Positions 46,264-55,843 are shown, numbered from the stretch's first letter. The stretch is 64,000 nucleotides of DNA from Rubrivivax albus (GCF_004016515.1 NZ_SACT01000002.1:248001-312000), one strand, 5' to 3'. The notes: generated from the letters alone by a model not told the origin. Numbers and translations are program-made.

Positions 46264-47028
46264 TTACGGGGCTGCGGGTTCGGCGTAGGCCTCGGGGTCG
46301 ATGCGGCGCATCTGCGCCTCGATCCACTGTTCCACCTGGCGCATCAGTTCGTCGGGCTGGCGCCCCTGCACGTCGATGGGCTCGCCGATGACGACGTCGA
46401 TCACGCCCGGCCGCAGCAGCCAGCTGCGGCGCGGCCAGCACTTCGCGGCGTTCACCGCGATCGGCACGATGGGCGTGCCGGTGGCAATGGCCAGCCGTGC
46501 CGCGCCGCTCTTGTACGTGCCCTGGCCACCCCGCGGCGCGCGCGTGCCTTCGGGGAACATGATGACCCAGCCGCCCTGGCCCATGATGCGCCGGCCCTGC
46601 GACTCGACCTTGGCCCAGGCCTCCGCGCGCTTGCTGCGGTCGATGTGGATCATGTCCAGCCGGCCCATGGCCCAGCCGAAGAACGGCACGTAGAGCAGCT
46701 CGCGCTTGAACACGTAGGCCAGCGGGTGCGGCATGATCGTCGGGTAGGCGAAGGTCTCCCAGGCGCTCTGGTGCTTGGAGGCCAGCAGCACGGCCTTGGT
46801 GCCCTCGGCCGCCGTGGGCACGTGTTCCAGGCCGGTCACACGGTGGCGCACGCCGCAGATCACGCGTGCGCCCCAGATGGCCATGCGCAGCCACCGCATC
46901 GTGGGCCAGTACAGCCGCGTGCCGCGGACGAAGATCGACAGCACCAGCATCAGGATCGCCCAGGGCACGACGGTGCCGGCCAGCCACAGCACGTACAGTG
47001 CCGAGCGCAGCGCCCAGACCAGCTTCAC
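46264..47028 (-). CDS. plsC: 1-acyl-sn-glycerol-3-phosphate acyltransferase
   Basis: A 254-residue membrane-associated acyltransferase making phosphatidate. An N-terminal membrane helix (ALYVLWLAGTVVPWAILMLVLSIFV) is followed by the HX4(D/E) motif in SKHQSAWETF, and MFPEGTRAPRG is the second conserved block. The family's catalytic Asp is Glu in this subgroup, as far as I recall commonly so in betaproteobacteria. The GTG at 47028 overlaps the gmhB stop (GTGA). Part of the glyQ-glyS-gmhB-plsC gene string. Confidence 0.9.
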   Translation of the reverse strand: MKLVWALRSALYVLWLAGTVVPWAILMLVLSIFVRGTRLYWPTMRWLRMAIWGARVICGVRHRVTGLEHVPTAAEGTKAVLLASKHQSAWETFAYPTIMPHPLAYVFKRELLYVPFFGWAMGRLDMIHIDRSKRAEAWAKVESQGRRIMGQGGWVIMFPEGTRAPRGGQGTYKSGAARLAIATGTPIVPIAVNAAKCWPRRSWLLRPGVIDVVIGEPIDVQGRQPDELMRQVEQWIEAQMRRIDPEAYAEPAAP

Positions 47029-47627
47029 GCCACCCCCAGCGTGCCGGCGGTGGAGTCGGCGGCTTCGTGGGATTTCAGCAGCCAGTCGGCAAAGGCCGCG
47101 AGGTCGCGGTGCACCAGGGTCTGCGGCACCTGGTGCACGATGCGCGCCAGGGCTTCGTCGTCCAGGTCCGCCGCGCGGCCGGTGAGCACCAGGTGCGGCG
47201 GGCAGCCGGCGGCGGCGGCGGCCTGCAGGTCGCGAAGCGTGTCGCAGACCATCGGCACCTCGGCCAGGTCGGCGCCGTAGCGGCGCGCGATGTCCCGCAT
47301 CATGCCCGGCAGCGGCTTGCGGCAGTCGCAGCCCTCCTCCGGTGTGTGCGGGCAGAAGAAGACGGCGTCCACACGCGCGCCGACGGCCATCAGCTGCCGG
47401 TGCATGTAGGCGTGCACTGCGTTGACCGAGGCCATGTCGATCATGCCGCGGCCGATGCCGGCCTGGTTGGTGGCCACCACCGCGTGCCAGCCGGCGTGGT
47501 TGAGCCGCGCCAGCGCCTCCAGCGCGCCGGGCACCGGCTGCCATTCCTCCGGCGCCTTGACGTGGTCGTCACGGTAGACGTTGAGCACTCCGTCGCGGCC
47601 GAGGATGAGGAGCTTGACGGGGTGCAT
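47025..47627 (-). CDS. gmhB: GmhB-like heptose bisphosphate phosphatase, nucleophile position Gly
   Basis: A 200-residue HAD-family protein with the GmhB hallmarks: TNQAGIGRG, the zinc loop CPHTPEEGCDCRKP and CDTLRDLQAA. GmhB removes the 7-phosphate from D-glycero-D-manno-heptose 1,7-bisphosphate for lipopolysaccharide core synthesis. Motif I, normally DRDG with the first Asp as nucleophile, reads LILGRDGVLN here, so residue 10 is Gly and only the second Asp (D12) remains. This may abolish phosphatase action or may be a lineage variant. It lies 13 bases after glyS and overlaps plsC. Confidence 0.85.
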   Translation of the reverse strand: MHPVKLLILGRDGVLNVYRDDHVKAPEEWQPVPGALEALARLNHAGWHAVVATNQAGIGRGMIDMASVNAVHAYMHRQLMAVGARVDAVFFCPHTPEEGCDCRKPLPGMMRDIARRYGADLAEVPMVCDTLRDLQAAAAAGCPPHLVLTGRAADLDDEALARIVHQVPQTLVHRDLAAFADWLLKSHEAADSTAGTLGVA

Positions 47628-47640
47628 GGTCAGCGCTCGG

Positions 47641-49746
47641 TCAGACCGCCAGCTTCGAGAGGTCGGCCACGCGGTTCATGGCCGCGTGCAGCTGCGCCAG
47701 CAGCGCCAGCCGGTTGCGGCGCAGCGCGGTGTCGTCGGCGTTGACCATCACGGCGTCGAAGAAGGCGTCCACCGGCGCCTTCAGCGCGGCCAGCGCCTGC
47801 AGGCTGGCGGCGTGGTCGCCGGCCGTGAAGGCCGCATCGGCGCGCGGCGCCACGTCGGCCAGGGCCGCGGCCAAGGCGCGCTCGGCGTCCTCGGCGTACA
47901 GCTTCGCGTCGGGCGGCGTCTCGGGCACCTCGTCGGACTTGCGCAGGATGTTGCCCACCCGCTTGTTGGCCGCAGCCAGCGGCGCCGATTCGGGCAGCGC
48001 CGCAAAGGCACGCACCGCGGCCAGGCGCTGCGGCAGTTCGCCCCAGCGGTCGGGCCGCAGGGCCACCACGGCCTCGACTTCCTGGGCGCTGTAGCCGCCG
48101 TCGCGCAGGTAGCCCACCAGGCGGTCATAGACGAAATGCTGCACCTCGGCCTGCGCCGCGCCATGGCCTTCGGGGAAGGCGGCGAAGGCATCCGCCACCA
48201 GCGCCGGCAACGCCAGCGGCAGGTCACGCTCGACCAGCATGCGGATCACGCCCAGCGCATGGCGGCGCAGCGCGAACGGGTCCTTGTCGCCGGTGGGCCG
48301 CTCGCCGATGCCGAACAGGCCGGCCAGGGTTTCGAGCTTGTCGGCCAGGGCCACGGCGATGCCGACATCACCGCGCGGCAGCACGTCACCGGCAAAGCGG
48401 GGCTTGTAGTGGTCCTCGATCGCCTCGGCGATGCTGTCGCGCAGGCCGTCGTGGCGCGCGTAGTACGCGCCCATGATGCCCTGCAGTTCCGGGAACTCGC
48501 CGACCATGTCGGTCAGCAGGTCGGCCTTGGCCAACGTCGCCGCTTCGTCGGCCAGGTCGGCCAGCGCCAAGCTGCCGAGCTGTTCGCCGATGCGGCGGGC
48601 GATGCGCCGCACGCGGTCCATGCGCTCGCCCATGGTGCCCAGCTTCGCGTGGTAGACCACCTTCGCCAGACCCGGCACGCGCGCAGCCAGCGTGCGCCTG
48701 CGGTCCTGGTCGAAGAAGAACTTGGCATCTGCCAGGCGCGGGCGCACCACGCGCTCGTTGCCCTGCACCACGGCGCTGGGGTCGGCCGGGCGGATGTTGC
48801 TGACGATGAGGAAGCGGTTGGTCAGGCGGCCGTTGGCATCGAGCAGCGGGAAGTACTTCTGGTTGGCCTTCATCGTCAGGATGAGGCATTCCGGCGGCAC
48901 GGCCAGGAACTCGTCCTCGAACCGGCAGACGAGCACGTTGGGGCGTTCGACCAGCGCCGTGACCTCGTCGAGCAGCGCATCGTCGTCGATGGACGTGAGG
49001 CCTTCGGCGGCCGCGGCAGCGTCCAGCTGGCGGCGGATCTCGTCGCGACGGGCGGCGAAGCCGGCGATCACGGCACCCTGTTCCTGCAGCTGGTGGGCGT
49101 AGTGGTCGGCGTCCTGCAGCATCACCGGATCCATGGCCGCCTCGAAGCGGTGGCCATGCGTCTGGCGACCGGCCGTCAGGCCCAGGGCCTGCACGGGCAC
49201 CACGTCGGCGCCATGCAGCGCCACCAGGCCGTGCGCCGGGCGCACGAACTTCACGTCGCTCCAGCCGTCGGCGAGCTGGTACTGCATGACCTTGGGGATG
49301 GGCAGCCTGGCGATCGCCTCGTCCAGCGCCGCCTGCAGTCCGGCGGCCAGCGTGGCGCCGGGCACCACGGTTTCGAGGAACAGCGCCTCGGCCTTGCCAT
49401 CCACACGCCGCTGCAGCGATGGCACGGCCGACGCGTCGGCGCCCACCGCCGCCAGTTTCTTCAGCAGCGCCGGCGTCGGCGCGCCATCGGCCGCCAGGCC
49501 CACGGCCACCGGCATCAGCTTGATCGACACCGGCTTGTCGGCCGCCACCGCGGCCACGTGGCTCACGTGTGCGGCGAGCCGGCGTGGCGACGCGAAGGTG
49601 TTGAGCGCGGAGTGCTCGCCCGCCAGGCCCTGGGCACGCAGGCCCGCCAGCAGCGCGCTGCCGAAGGCCTCGCCCAACTTCTTCAGCGCCTTGGGCGGCA
49701 GTTCCTCGACGAAGAGTTCGACGAGCAGGTTCTTGGTCGCAGTCAT
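47641..49746 (-). CDS. glyS: Glycyl-tRNA synthetase beta subunit
   Basis: A 701-residue beta subunit of the heterotetrameric bacterial glycyl-tRNA synthetase, responsible mainly for tRNA recognition. It starts TATKNLLVELFVEELPPKALKKLGEAF, the family N-terminus, and contains FASPRRLAAHV, the LTMKANQKYFPLLDANGRL segment and a C-terminal DALR-like anticodon-binding region (DAVMVNADDTALRRNRLALLAQL). It follows glyQ with an 82-base gap that holds a short repeat. Confidence 0.96.
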   Translation of the reverse strand: MTATKNLLVELFVEELPPKALKKLGEAFGSALLAGLRAQGLAGEHSALNTFASPRRLAAHVSHVAAVAADKPVSIKLMPVAVGLAADGAPTPALLKKLAAVGADASAVPSLQRRVDGKAEALFLETVVPGATLAAGLQAALDEAIARLPIPKVMQYQLADGWSDVKFVRPAHGLVALHGADVVPVQALGLTAGRQTHGHRFEAAMDPVMLQDADHYAHQLQEQGAVIAGFAARRDEIRRQLDAAAAAEGLTSIDDDALLDEVTALVERPNVLVCRFEDEFLAVPPECLILTMKANQKYFPLLDANGRLTNRFLIVSNIRPADPSAVVQGNERVVRPRLADAKFFFDQDRRRTLAARVPGLAKVVYHAKLGTMGERMDRVRRIARRIGEQLGSLALADLADEAATLAKADLLTDMVGEFPELQGIMGAYYARHDGLRDSIAEAIEDHYKPRFAGDVLPRGDVGIAVALADKLETLAGLFGIGERPTGDKDPFALRRHALGVIRMLVERDLPLALPALVADAFAAFPEGHGAAQAEVQHFVYDRLVGYLRDGGYSAQEVEAVVALRPDRWGELPQRLAAVRAFAALPESAPLAAANKRVGNILRKSDEVPETPPDAKLYAEDAERALAAALADVAPRADAAFTAGDHAASLQALAALKAPVDAFFDAVMVNADDTALRRNRLALLAQLHAAMNRVADLSKLAV

Positions 49747-49767
49747 TTCAGGTCTCCCGCCGGGCCG

Positions 49768-49831
49768 CCCCAAGGGAGACCTGCGCCCCCGCGGGGGGCA
49801 GCGAACGAAGTGAGCTGGGGGGTCGACATCA
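49768..49831. repeat. Short GC-rich intercistronic repeat, copy C
   Basis: Contains CGCCCCCGCGGGGGGCAGCG and then AACGAAGTGAGC, ending GTCGACATC. It occupies the glyQ-glyS gap and its end touches the glyQ stop region. The GGGGGGCAGCGAACG core is shared with copy B at 34051-34116. A GC-rich stem CCCCCGCGGGGG is evident. Confidence 0.6.
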
Positions 49832-50746
49832 CGCCGCCTTCTTGGCGATCTGCGCCAGCACGTCGTCGGCCCAGGCCTTCGGGGCCATCGGGAAGCCCAG
49901 CCGCGCGCGGCTGTCCAGGTAGCTCTGCGCCACGCTGCGCGCCAGGTTTCGGATGCGGCCGATGTAGGCGGCACGCTCGGTGACGCTGATGGCGCCGCGC
50001 GCATCCAGCAGGTTGAAGGTGTGCGCCGCCTTGAGCACCTGCTCGTAGGCCGGCAGCGCCAGCTGCTCCGTCATCAGCAGCTTCGCCTGCTTCTCGTGCG
50101 CGCCGAAGGCACCGAGCAGGAAGTCGACGTCGCTGTGCTCGAAGTTGTAGGTGCTCTGCTCCACCTCGTTCTGGTGGAACACGTCGCCGTACTTCAAGCC
50201 GGGCGCGAACGTCAGGTCGTAGACGTTTTCCACGCCCTGCAGGTACATGGCCAGCCGCTCGAGGCCGTAGGTGATCTCGCCGGTGATGGGCTTGCAGTCG
50301 ATGCCACCCACCTGCTGGAAGTAGGTGAACTGCGTGACTTCCATCCCGTTGAGCCAGACCTCCCAGCCCAGACCCCAGGCGCCCAGCGTGGGGTTCTCCC
50401 AGTCGTCCTCGACGAAGCGCACGTCGTTGGCCTTGAGGTCGAAGCCCAGCGCCTCGAGGCTGCCCAGGTACAGGTCCAGGATGTTCGCCGGCGCCGGCTT
50501 GAGCACCACCTGGTACTGATAGTAGTGCTGCAGCCGGTTGGGGTTCTGGCCGTAGCGGCCGTCCTTGGGCCGACGGCTGGGCTGCACGTAGGCCGCCTTC
50601 CAGGGCTCGGGGCCCAGGGCGCGCAGGAAGGTGGCGGTGTGGCTGGTGCCGGCGCCGACCTCCATGTCGTAGGGCTGCAGCAACGCGCAGCCCTGCGCGT
50701 CCCAGTACGACTGCAGTTTCAGGATGATCTGCTGGAAGGTGAGCAT
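49829..50746 (-). CDS. glyQ: Glycyl-tRNA synthetase alpha subunit
   Basis: A 305-residue class II synthetase core subunit that forms glycyl-adenylate. The sequence [36 protein letters not shown], the segment [29 protein letters not shown] and [21 protein letters not shown] are diagnostic. A TAAAAT -10-like hexamer lies about 40 bases upstream. It leads the glyQ-glyS-gmhB-plsC string. Confidence 0.97.
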   Translation of the reverse strand: MLTFQQIILKLQSYWDAQGCALLQPYDMEVGAGTSHTATFLRALGPEPWKAAYVQPSRRPKDGRYGQNPNRLQHYYQYQVVLKPAPANILDLYLGSLEALGFDLKANDVRFVEDDWENPTLGAWGLGWEVWLNGMEVTQFTYFQQVGGIDCKPITGEITYGLERLAMYLQGVENVYDLTFAPGLKYGDVFHQNEVEQSTYNFEHSDVDFLLGAFGAHEKQAKLLMTEQLALPAYEQVLKAAHTFNLLDARGAISVTERAAYIGRIRNLARSVAQSYLDSRARLGFPMAPKAWADDVLAQIAKKAA

Positions 50747-50785
50747 CGGGCCCCGGCGCGGTCAGGCGTTTGGCGTAAACCCTTG

Positions 50786-50791
50786 ATTTTA
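50786..50791 (-). promoter_or_regulatory. Possible -10 element for glyQ
   Basis: TAAAAT on the minus strand lies in the 77-base divergent gap, 40 bases before the glyQ ATG. It is the only AT-rich hexamer there; no clear -35 was found. Confidence 0.4.
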
Positions 50792-50823
50792 GAGGTCGCC
50801 AGGGCCGCTACCCTCGGCCCCCG

Positions 50824-51699
50824 ATGACGACCGCGCAGCTCGTGCTCAGCCTGGTGCTGGCGACCATGGTGTTCTCGGTCGCGCTGGAGCTGCAGCCGGC
50901 GGACTTTGCGCGCGTCGCAAAGATGCCGCGCGCCGTGGTCTGCGGCCTGGTGCCGCAGTTCCTGCTGCTGCCGGTGGCCACCTGGGCAGTGACCCTCGCA
51001 CTGGACCTGCCGCCCGCGGTGGAGGCGGCCATGATCCTCGTCGCCTGCTGCCCCGGCGGCTCGCTGAGCAACGTCGTCACCCACTTCGGGCGCGGCAACA
51101 CGGCACTGAGCGTCAGCATCTCGGCGGTGGCCGCGCTGCTGGCGCTGTTCATGACACCGCTGAACTTCACCTGGATGGTCAGCACCAACCCGGCCACCGC
51201 CGGCTGGCTGACCACGCTGGACATCGACCCGGCCGGCATCTGGTGGAGCCTGCTGGCGCTGCTGGCCCTGCCGATGATCGCCGGCATGGCCTTTGCCCGC
51301 CGCCATCCGGTGGCGGCCAAGCGCTGGCAGCCGCGGCTGTCGCGCTTCAGCCTGGCGGCGCTGGGCGCCTTCATCGTGCTCGGCCTGATCCGCGACCGCC
51401 ACCTGCTCGGCCCGCAGATCCTGCCGCAGCTGCTGATCGTAGTGCTGCACAACGCCGCCGGCCTGGCCCTGGGCTGGCTGGCGGCACAGGCCTTCCGCGT
51501 GAACACCGCCGACCGCCGCGCGGTGATGATCGAAGGCGGCATGCAGAACGCCGGGCTGGCGCTGGGCATCATCGCGGTGCAGTTCGGGTCCGACCTGGAC
51601 ATGGTCATCGTCGCCAGCCTGTGGGGGATCTGGCACATCGTCAGTGGCATGTCGCTGGCGTTCTGGTGGAGACGAAGCGATGCTCGACACGGTCTTTGA
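50824..51699 (+). CDS. BASS-family (bile acid:sodium symporter) transporter
   Basis: A 291-residue membrane protein with about nine hydrophobic helices. LVACCPGGSLSNVVTHFGRGNTALSVSISA is the conserved BASS cation-binding region, and EGGMQNAGLALGIIAV is the second crossover motif. Bacterial members carry organic acids such as pantothenate, pyruvate or bile-acid-like compounds with sodium. The substrate here is unknown. The last 20 bases overlap the start of a D-aminoacylase-like gene, so transport of an N-acyl amino acid for that enzyme is possible. Confidence 0.88.
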   Translation: MTTAQLVLSLVLATMVFSVALELQPADFARVAKMPRAVVCGLVPQFLLLPVATWAVTLALDLPPAVEAAMILVACCPGGSLSNVVTHFGRGNTALSVSISAVAALLALFMTPLNFTWMVSTNPATAGWLTTLDIDPAGIWWSLLALLALPMIAGMAFARRHPVAAKRWQPRLSRFSLAALGAFIVLGLIRDRHLLGPQILPQLLIVVLHNAAGLALGWLAAQAFRVNTADRRAVMIEGGMQNAGLALGIIAVQFGSDLDMVIVASLWGIWHIVSGMSLAFWWRRSDARHGL

Positions 51700-53431
51700 A
51701 GGCGCCACCGTCGTGGACGGCACGGGAGCCGAGCCGTTCACGGCCGACGTAGGGCTGTGCGACGGGCGCATCGTCACGATCGGCAGGGTCACCGAAGCCG
51801 CCCGTGAACGGATAGCCGCACACGGCGCCTGGCTGACCCCGGGCTTCGTCGACCTGCACACGCACTACGACGGCCAGGCCACCTGGGACGAGACCTTCAG
51901 CCCCAGCATCCACCACGGCACGACCACGGTGCTGATGGGCAACTGCGGCGTGGGCTTCGCGCCGCGCGTGCCGGGTCGCGAGGCCGACCTGATCGCGCTG
52001 ATGGAAGGCGTGGAGGACATCCCCGGCGTGGCGCTGGCCGAGGGCATCCGCTGGCGCTGGGAGAGCTTCCCGCAGTTCATGGACGCGCTGGACGCCATGC
52101 CGCACAGCCTGGACTTCGGCGTGCAGGTGCCGCACGACCCGCTGCGCATGGCGGTGTTGGGTGACCGCGCGGTGGCGCAGCAGGCCGCGACGGCCAACGA
52201 CATCGCCACGATGCGCGCGCTGCTGGCCGAGGCGCTGGACGCCGGCGCGCTGGGTTTTTCCACCGGCCGCACCGACAACCACCGCACCGCGGCCGGCCAC
52301 GAGACGCCGGCCTCGGAGGCCGGGGCGGACGAGCTCACGGGCATCGTCGCCGCCTTCCAGGGTCGAGCCCACGGCGTCGTGCAGATGGTCAGCGACTTCG
52401 ATCTGCTGCGCGGCCCGGAACGCTTCGGCCCGGAGTTCGACCTCGTGGAAGCGGTGGCGCAGGCCGCCGGGCGGCCGCTGTCGATGACCTGGCTGCAGCG
52501 TGACCCGGGCGGCGCGCAGTGGCAGGCCATCCAGGCGCGCGTGGAAGCGGCCGTGGCGCGCGGCCTGCCGCTGTACCTGCAGGCGGCACCGCGCGGCATC
52601 GGCGTCATCGTGGGGCTGGACGCCAGCTTCCACCCGTTCATGGGCTTCCCCGGCTACAAGGAGATCGCCCACATGCCGCTGGCCGAACGCGCCGCCGCGC
52701 TGCGCGACCCGGCCCGGCGCGCACGCATCCTGGGGGAGCAGAGCGAGCGCCTGGCCGGCGACGGCACGCCGATCCCGCCGCTGGTGGACATCCTGCTGGC
52801 CCAGATCGAGCGCATCAGCGCCCGCATGTTCCCGCTGGGCGAGCGGCCCGACTACGAGCCGCCGGTGACCGCGAGCTTCTACGTGCGGGCGAAGCAGGCC
52901 GGCACCACGGCGCTGGCGGCGCTGTACGACCACTTCGCCGCCGGCGACGGCAGCGCGCTCGTCTACTTCCCGATCTTCAACTACAACGACGGCAACCTGG
53001 ACGCGGTGCGCACGATGCTGACGCACCCGCGCGCGCTGTGGGGCCTGTCGGACGCCGGCGCGCACGTGGGCACGGTCTGCGACGCCAGCAACGCCACCTT
53101 CCTGCTCAGCCACTGGGTGCGCGACCGCCCGCACGACCGGCTGCCGCTGGCGCAGGCCGTGCACCTGCTGTCGGGCCGCAACGCGGCCTACCTGGGCCTG
53201 GCCGACCGCGGCCGCATCGCCGAGGGTCTGCGCGCCGACCTCAACCTGATCGACCCGCAGCGCCTGCAGCCGGGCACGCCGCGCCTGGTGCGCGACCTGC
53301 CGGCGGGTGGGCGGCGCTTCCTCCAGTGCGGAGAAGGCTACCTGGGCACCTGGGTGGCCGGCCAGGCAGTGCAGCGCGACGGCAAGGTCACGGACGCGCG
53401 GCCGGGGCGGCTCATCCGCGGCGGCCGCTGA
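51680..53431 (+). CDS. D-aminoacylase-like amidohydrolase
   Basis: A 583-residue amidohydrolase of the N-acyl-D-amino-acid deacylase group. Metal-site features include HxH in VDLHTHYDGQATWD, the bridging Cys in MGNCGVGFAP and the late Asp in GLSDAGAHVG. The N-terminal TVFEGATVVDGTGAEPF and C-terminal GRIAEGLRADLNLIDP are typical small beta-sandwich pieces of the superfamily. It is longer than classic D-aminoacylases (about 480), and close relatives of this length are often annotated only as amidohydrolase. It starts within the BASS transporter gene and overlaps the convergent lnt by 20 bases. Confidence 0.87.
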   Translation: MLDTVFEGATVVDGTGAEPFTADVGLCDGRIVTIGRVTEAARERIAAHGAWLTPGFVDLHTHYDGQATWDETFSPSIHHGTTTVLMGNCGVGFAPRVPGREADLIALMEGVEDIPGVALAEGIRWRWESFPQFMDALDAMPHSLDFGVQVPHDPLRMAVLGDRAVAQQAATANDIATMRALLAEALDAGALGFSTGRTDNHRTAAGHETPASEAGADELTGIVAAFQGRAHGVVQMVSDFDLLRGPERFGPEFDLVEAVAQAAGRPLSMTWLQRDPGGAQWQAIQARVEAAVARGLPLYLQAAPRGIGVIVGLDASFHPFMGFPGYKEIAHMPLAERAAALRDPARRARILGEQSERLAGDGTPIPPLVDILLAQIERISARMFPLGERPDYEPPVTASFYVRAKQAGTTALAALYDHFAAGDGSALVYFPIFNYNDGNLDAVRTMLTHPRALWGLSDAGAHVGTVCDASNATFLLSHWVRDRPHDRLPLAQAVHLLSGRNAAYLGLADRGRIAEGLRADLNLIDPQRLQPGTPRLVRDLPAGGRRFLQCGEGYLGTWVAGQAVQRDGKVTDARPGRLIRGGR

Positions 53432-54944
53432 CGATCGCTCGCCACAGGACTGCCGCAGCCGCCAGCACCGCCAGCGGCCACAAGCCCGCGCGCGCTGCCC
53501 ACCAGGCATAGGGCGTCACGCCATCACGGCCTTCGGCCTGCGCGCTCAGCACGTCGCGCGTGAAGGGCGCCAGCTGCGCCGTCACGCGCCCGCGGTGGTC
53601 GACCACCGCGGTGGCGCCGGTGTTGGTGGCGCGCAGCATGGGCCGCTGCAGTTCCAGGCTGCGCACGCGCGAGATGGCCAGGTGCTGCGGCACCGCCACC
53701 GTGTCGCCGAACCAGCCGATGTTGCTGACGTTGGCGAGCATCGTCGGCGCCGTGGCCGGGTCAAGGAAGCGGCGCGCCAGCTCCTCGCCGAACAGGTCCT
53801 CGTAGCAGATGTTGGGCGCAATGCGCTGGCCCGCCGCCGCGAACGACGGGGCGACCAGCGGGCCGCGGTTGAAGTCGCCCAGCGGGATGTTCATCGCGTC
53901 GGTGAACCAGCGGAAGCCCGGCGGGATGAACTCGCCGAAGGGCACGAGGTGGTGCTTGTCGTAGCGGTACGGCTGCGCCGCCGTGGCCTCCGACAGGCCC
54001 ACCACCGAGTTCGTGTAGCCCACGCGGAAGTCGCCCAGCGGCACCCCCACCAGAGCAGCGCGGCCGGGCGGGGTGAAGTGTGCGACCAGCGCCGCCCAGT
54101 AGCCGGGCGCGAAGTCCTCCAGCTGGTCGGGCAGCAGAGGTACCGCGGTCTCGGGGGCGATCACCAGCGGCGCCTCGGCCGTGGTCAGCGCGCGCGCCAC
54201 CCAGGCCAGGGTCTCCGGCATGCGGTCGGCGGCGAACTTGTCGTCCTGGGCCACGTTGGGCTGCAGTAGGGCCACGTCCAGCGTGCCGGCCGCGCGGGTG
54301 AAGTCGGGCGCCGGCAGCAGCGCCGCGAGGCCCAGCGCCGCCACGGCGACCACACGCGCCGGCCAGCCGGCGGCCAGCGCGGCGGCCAGCGCGGCAGCCA
54401 CCGCACCGACGCCATAGACACCCACCCAGGGCAGCAGCACAGCCAGCGGCGCATCGACCTGCGCATAACCGGAGGCCACCCAGGGAAAGCCGGTGAACAG
54501 CACGCCACGGGCCAGCTCCGCCATCGTCCAGAGGGCGCCGAACAGCAGCGCATCAGGAGCGGCGCGACCGGTGCGCCAGCGGGCAAAGGCGGCCATCGCC
54601 AACGCCAGGTAGAGCGAGAGCGCCGCCGCCAGCAGGCCCACGGCCGCCGCCGCCAGCGGCGCCGGGATCGCCCCGTAGCGGTGCATGCTGATGAACAGCC
54701 ACCAGGTGCCGGCGGCCAGCCAGCCGGTACCGAAGGCCCAGCCCAGCAGCGCGGCTCGCCCGGGCGCGGCGCGCGCCACCGCCGCCGCCAGCACGGCAGT
54801 GGCCAGCAACGGCAGCGGCCAGGCGGCCGTGTGCACGAAGGCCACTGTCTGCAGCGCACCCAGTGCCGCCAGCAGCAGGGGCCACACCAGCGCGCGCGAC
54901 CGCGCGGCACCGGGCACGGCGGCACCGCGGAACAGCGGCCTCAA
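53412..54944 (-). CDS. lnt: Apolipoprotein N-acyltransferase
   Basis: A 510-residue inner-membrane enzyme that adds the third acyl chain to lipoproteins. Several N-terminal membrane helices precede a nitrilase-like periplasmic domain with the catalytic triad E265 (APETAVP), K330 (RYDKHHLVPFGEF) and C380 (NICYEDLFGEE), close to the E. coli positions 267, 335 and 387. A last membrane helix ends the protein. It overlaps corC by ATGA, the conserved corC-lnt pair. Confidence 0.95.
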   Translation of the reverse strand: MRPLFRGAAVPGAARSRALVWPLLLAALGALQTVAFVHTAAWPLPLLATAVLAAAVARAAPGRAALLGWAFGTGWLAAGTWWLFISMHRYGAIPAPLAAAAVGLLAAALSLYLALAMAAFARWRTGRAAPDALLFGALWTMAELARGVLFTGFPWVASGYAQVDAPLAVLLPWVGVYGVGAVAAALAAALAAGWPARVVAVAALGLAALLPAPDFTRAAGTLDVALLQPNVAQDDKFAADRMPETLAWVARALTTAEAPLVIAPETAVPLLPDQLEDFAPGYWAALVAHFTPPGRAALVGVPLGDFRVGYTNSVVGLSEATAAQPYRYDKHHLVPFGEFIPPGFRWFTDAMNIPLGDFNRGPLVAPSFAAAGQRIAPNICYEDLFGEELARRFLDPATAPTMLANVSNIGWFGDTVAVPQHLAISRVRSLELQRPMLRATNTGATAVVDHRGRVTAQLAPFTRDVLSAQAEGRDGVTPYAWWAARAGLWPLAVLAAAAVLWRAIVSGRRG

Positions 54945-55843
54945 CCGGCGTCGCCTTCGCCCAGCAGTTCGTCGGCCGGGCGCCGCGTCACGCGGAACCA
55001 GCGCACCGCGCCGCCGCGCGTGAGCATCACCTGGAAGCGCAACGGGCCCACGTCCACCGTCTCGCCACGGCGCGGCACGCGGCCGTGCTCATGCGCCACC
55101 AGGCCGCCGATGGTGTCGAACTCCTCGTCGGAGAACTCGGTGGCGAACACGGTGTTGACGTCGGCAATCTCGGTGTCGCCGGCCACGCGCTGCGCCCCGT
55201 CGGCCAGCGTGACGATGCCGGACACCGACTCCTCCTCGTCGAACTCGTCCTCGATCTCGCCGACGATCTCCTCGAGCACGTCCTCGATGGTGATGAGCCC
55301 GGCTGTGTTGCCGAACTCGTCGATCACGATGGCCAGGTGGTTGCGGTTGGAACGGAAGTCGCGCAACAGCTCGTTCAGGCCCTTGCTCTCCGGCACGAAG
55401 ACCGCCGGGCGCAGCAGCGTGCGCAGGTTCAGCTCCGGGGCGCGCTGCAGCTTCAGCAGGTCCTTGGCCATCAGGATGCCGATGACGTTGTCGCGCTGGC
55501 CTTCGTAGACCGGGAAGCGCGAATGCGCCGTCTCGATCACCACGCCCAGCAGGCGCTCGTAGGGCCAGTCGATGTCGAGCTGGTCCATGCGCGGGGCGGC
55601 CACCATCACGTCGCCGGCCGTCATGTCGGCCATGCGCAGCACGCCTTCGAGCATCAGGCGCGATTCGGGCTCGATCAGCTCGCGGTCCTCGGCCTCGGCC
55701 AACGAACGGATCAGCTCGTCCTTGCTGTCGGGGCCGTGGGAGAGAAACTCGAGGATGCGCTCGAACAGCGAGCGCTTGTCCTTGCGGAATTCCTTGCGGA
55801 ACTCGGCGCGGCGCTCGCCGCGTTCAGGGTGAGGGTCGGACAC
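54941..55843 (-). CDS. corC: CorC/HlyC-family CBS-domain protein
   Basis: A 300-residue cytosolic protein lacking the DUF21 membrane domain. Residues about 50-190 hold two CBS motifs (VMVAAPRMDQLDIDWPYERLLGVVIETAHSRFPVYEGQRDNVIGIL and NHLAIVIDEFGNTAGLITIEDVLEEIVGEIEDEFDEEE), and a CorC_HlyC domain ends the protein. This equals E. coli YbeX/CorC, linked to magnesium/cobalt homeostasis and ribosome maturation. The gene just upstream of lnt is the conserved arrangement; ybeY is not present next to it. Confidence 0.92.
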   Translation of the reverse strand: MSDPHPERGERRAEFRKEFRKDKRSLFERILEFLSHGPDSKDELIRSLAEAEDRELIEPESRLMLEGVLRMADMTAGDVMVAAPRMDQLDIDWPYERLLGVVIETAHSRFPVYEGQRDNVIGILMAKDLLKLQRAPELNLRTLLRPAVFVPESKGLNELLRDFRSNRNHLAIVIDEFGNTAGLITIEDVLEEIVGEIEDEFDEEESVSGIVTLADGAQRVAGDTEIADVNTVFATEFSDEEFDTIGGLVAHEHGRVPRRGETVDVGPLRFQVMLTRGGAVRWFRVTRRPADELLGEGDAG

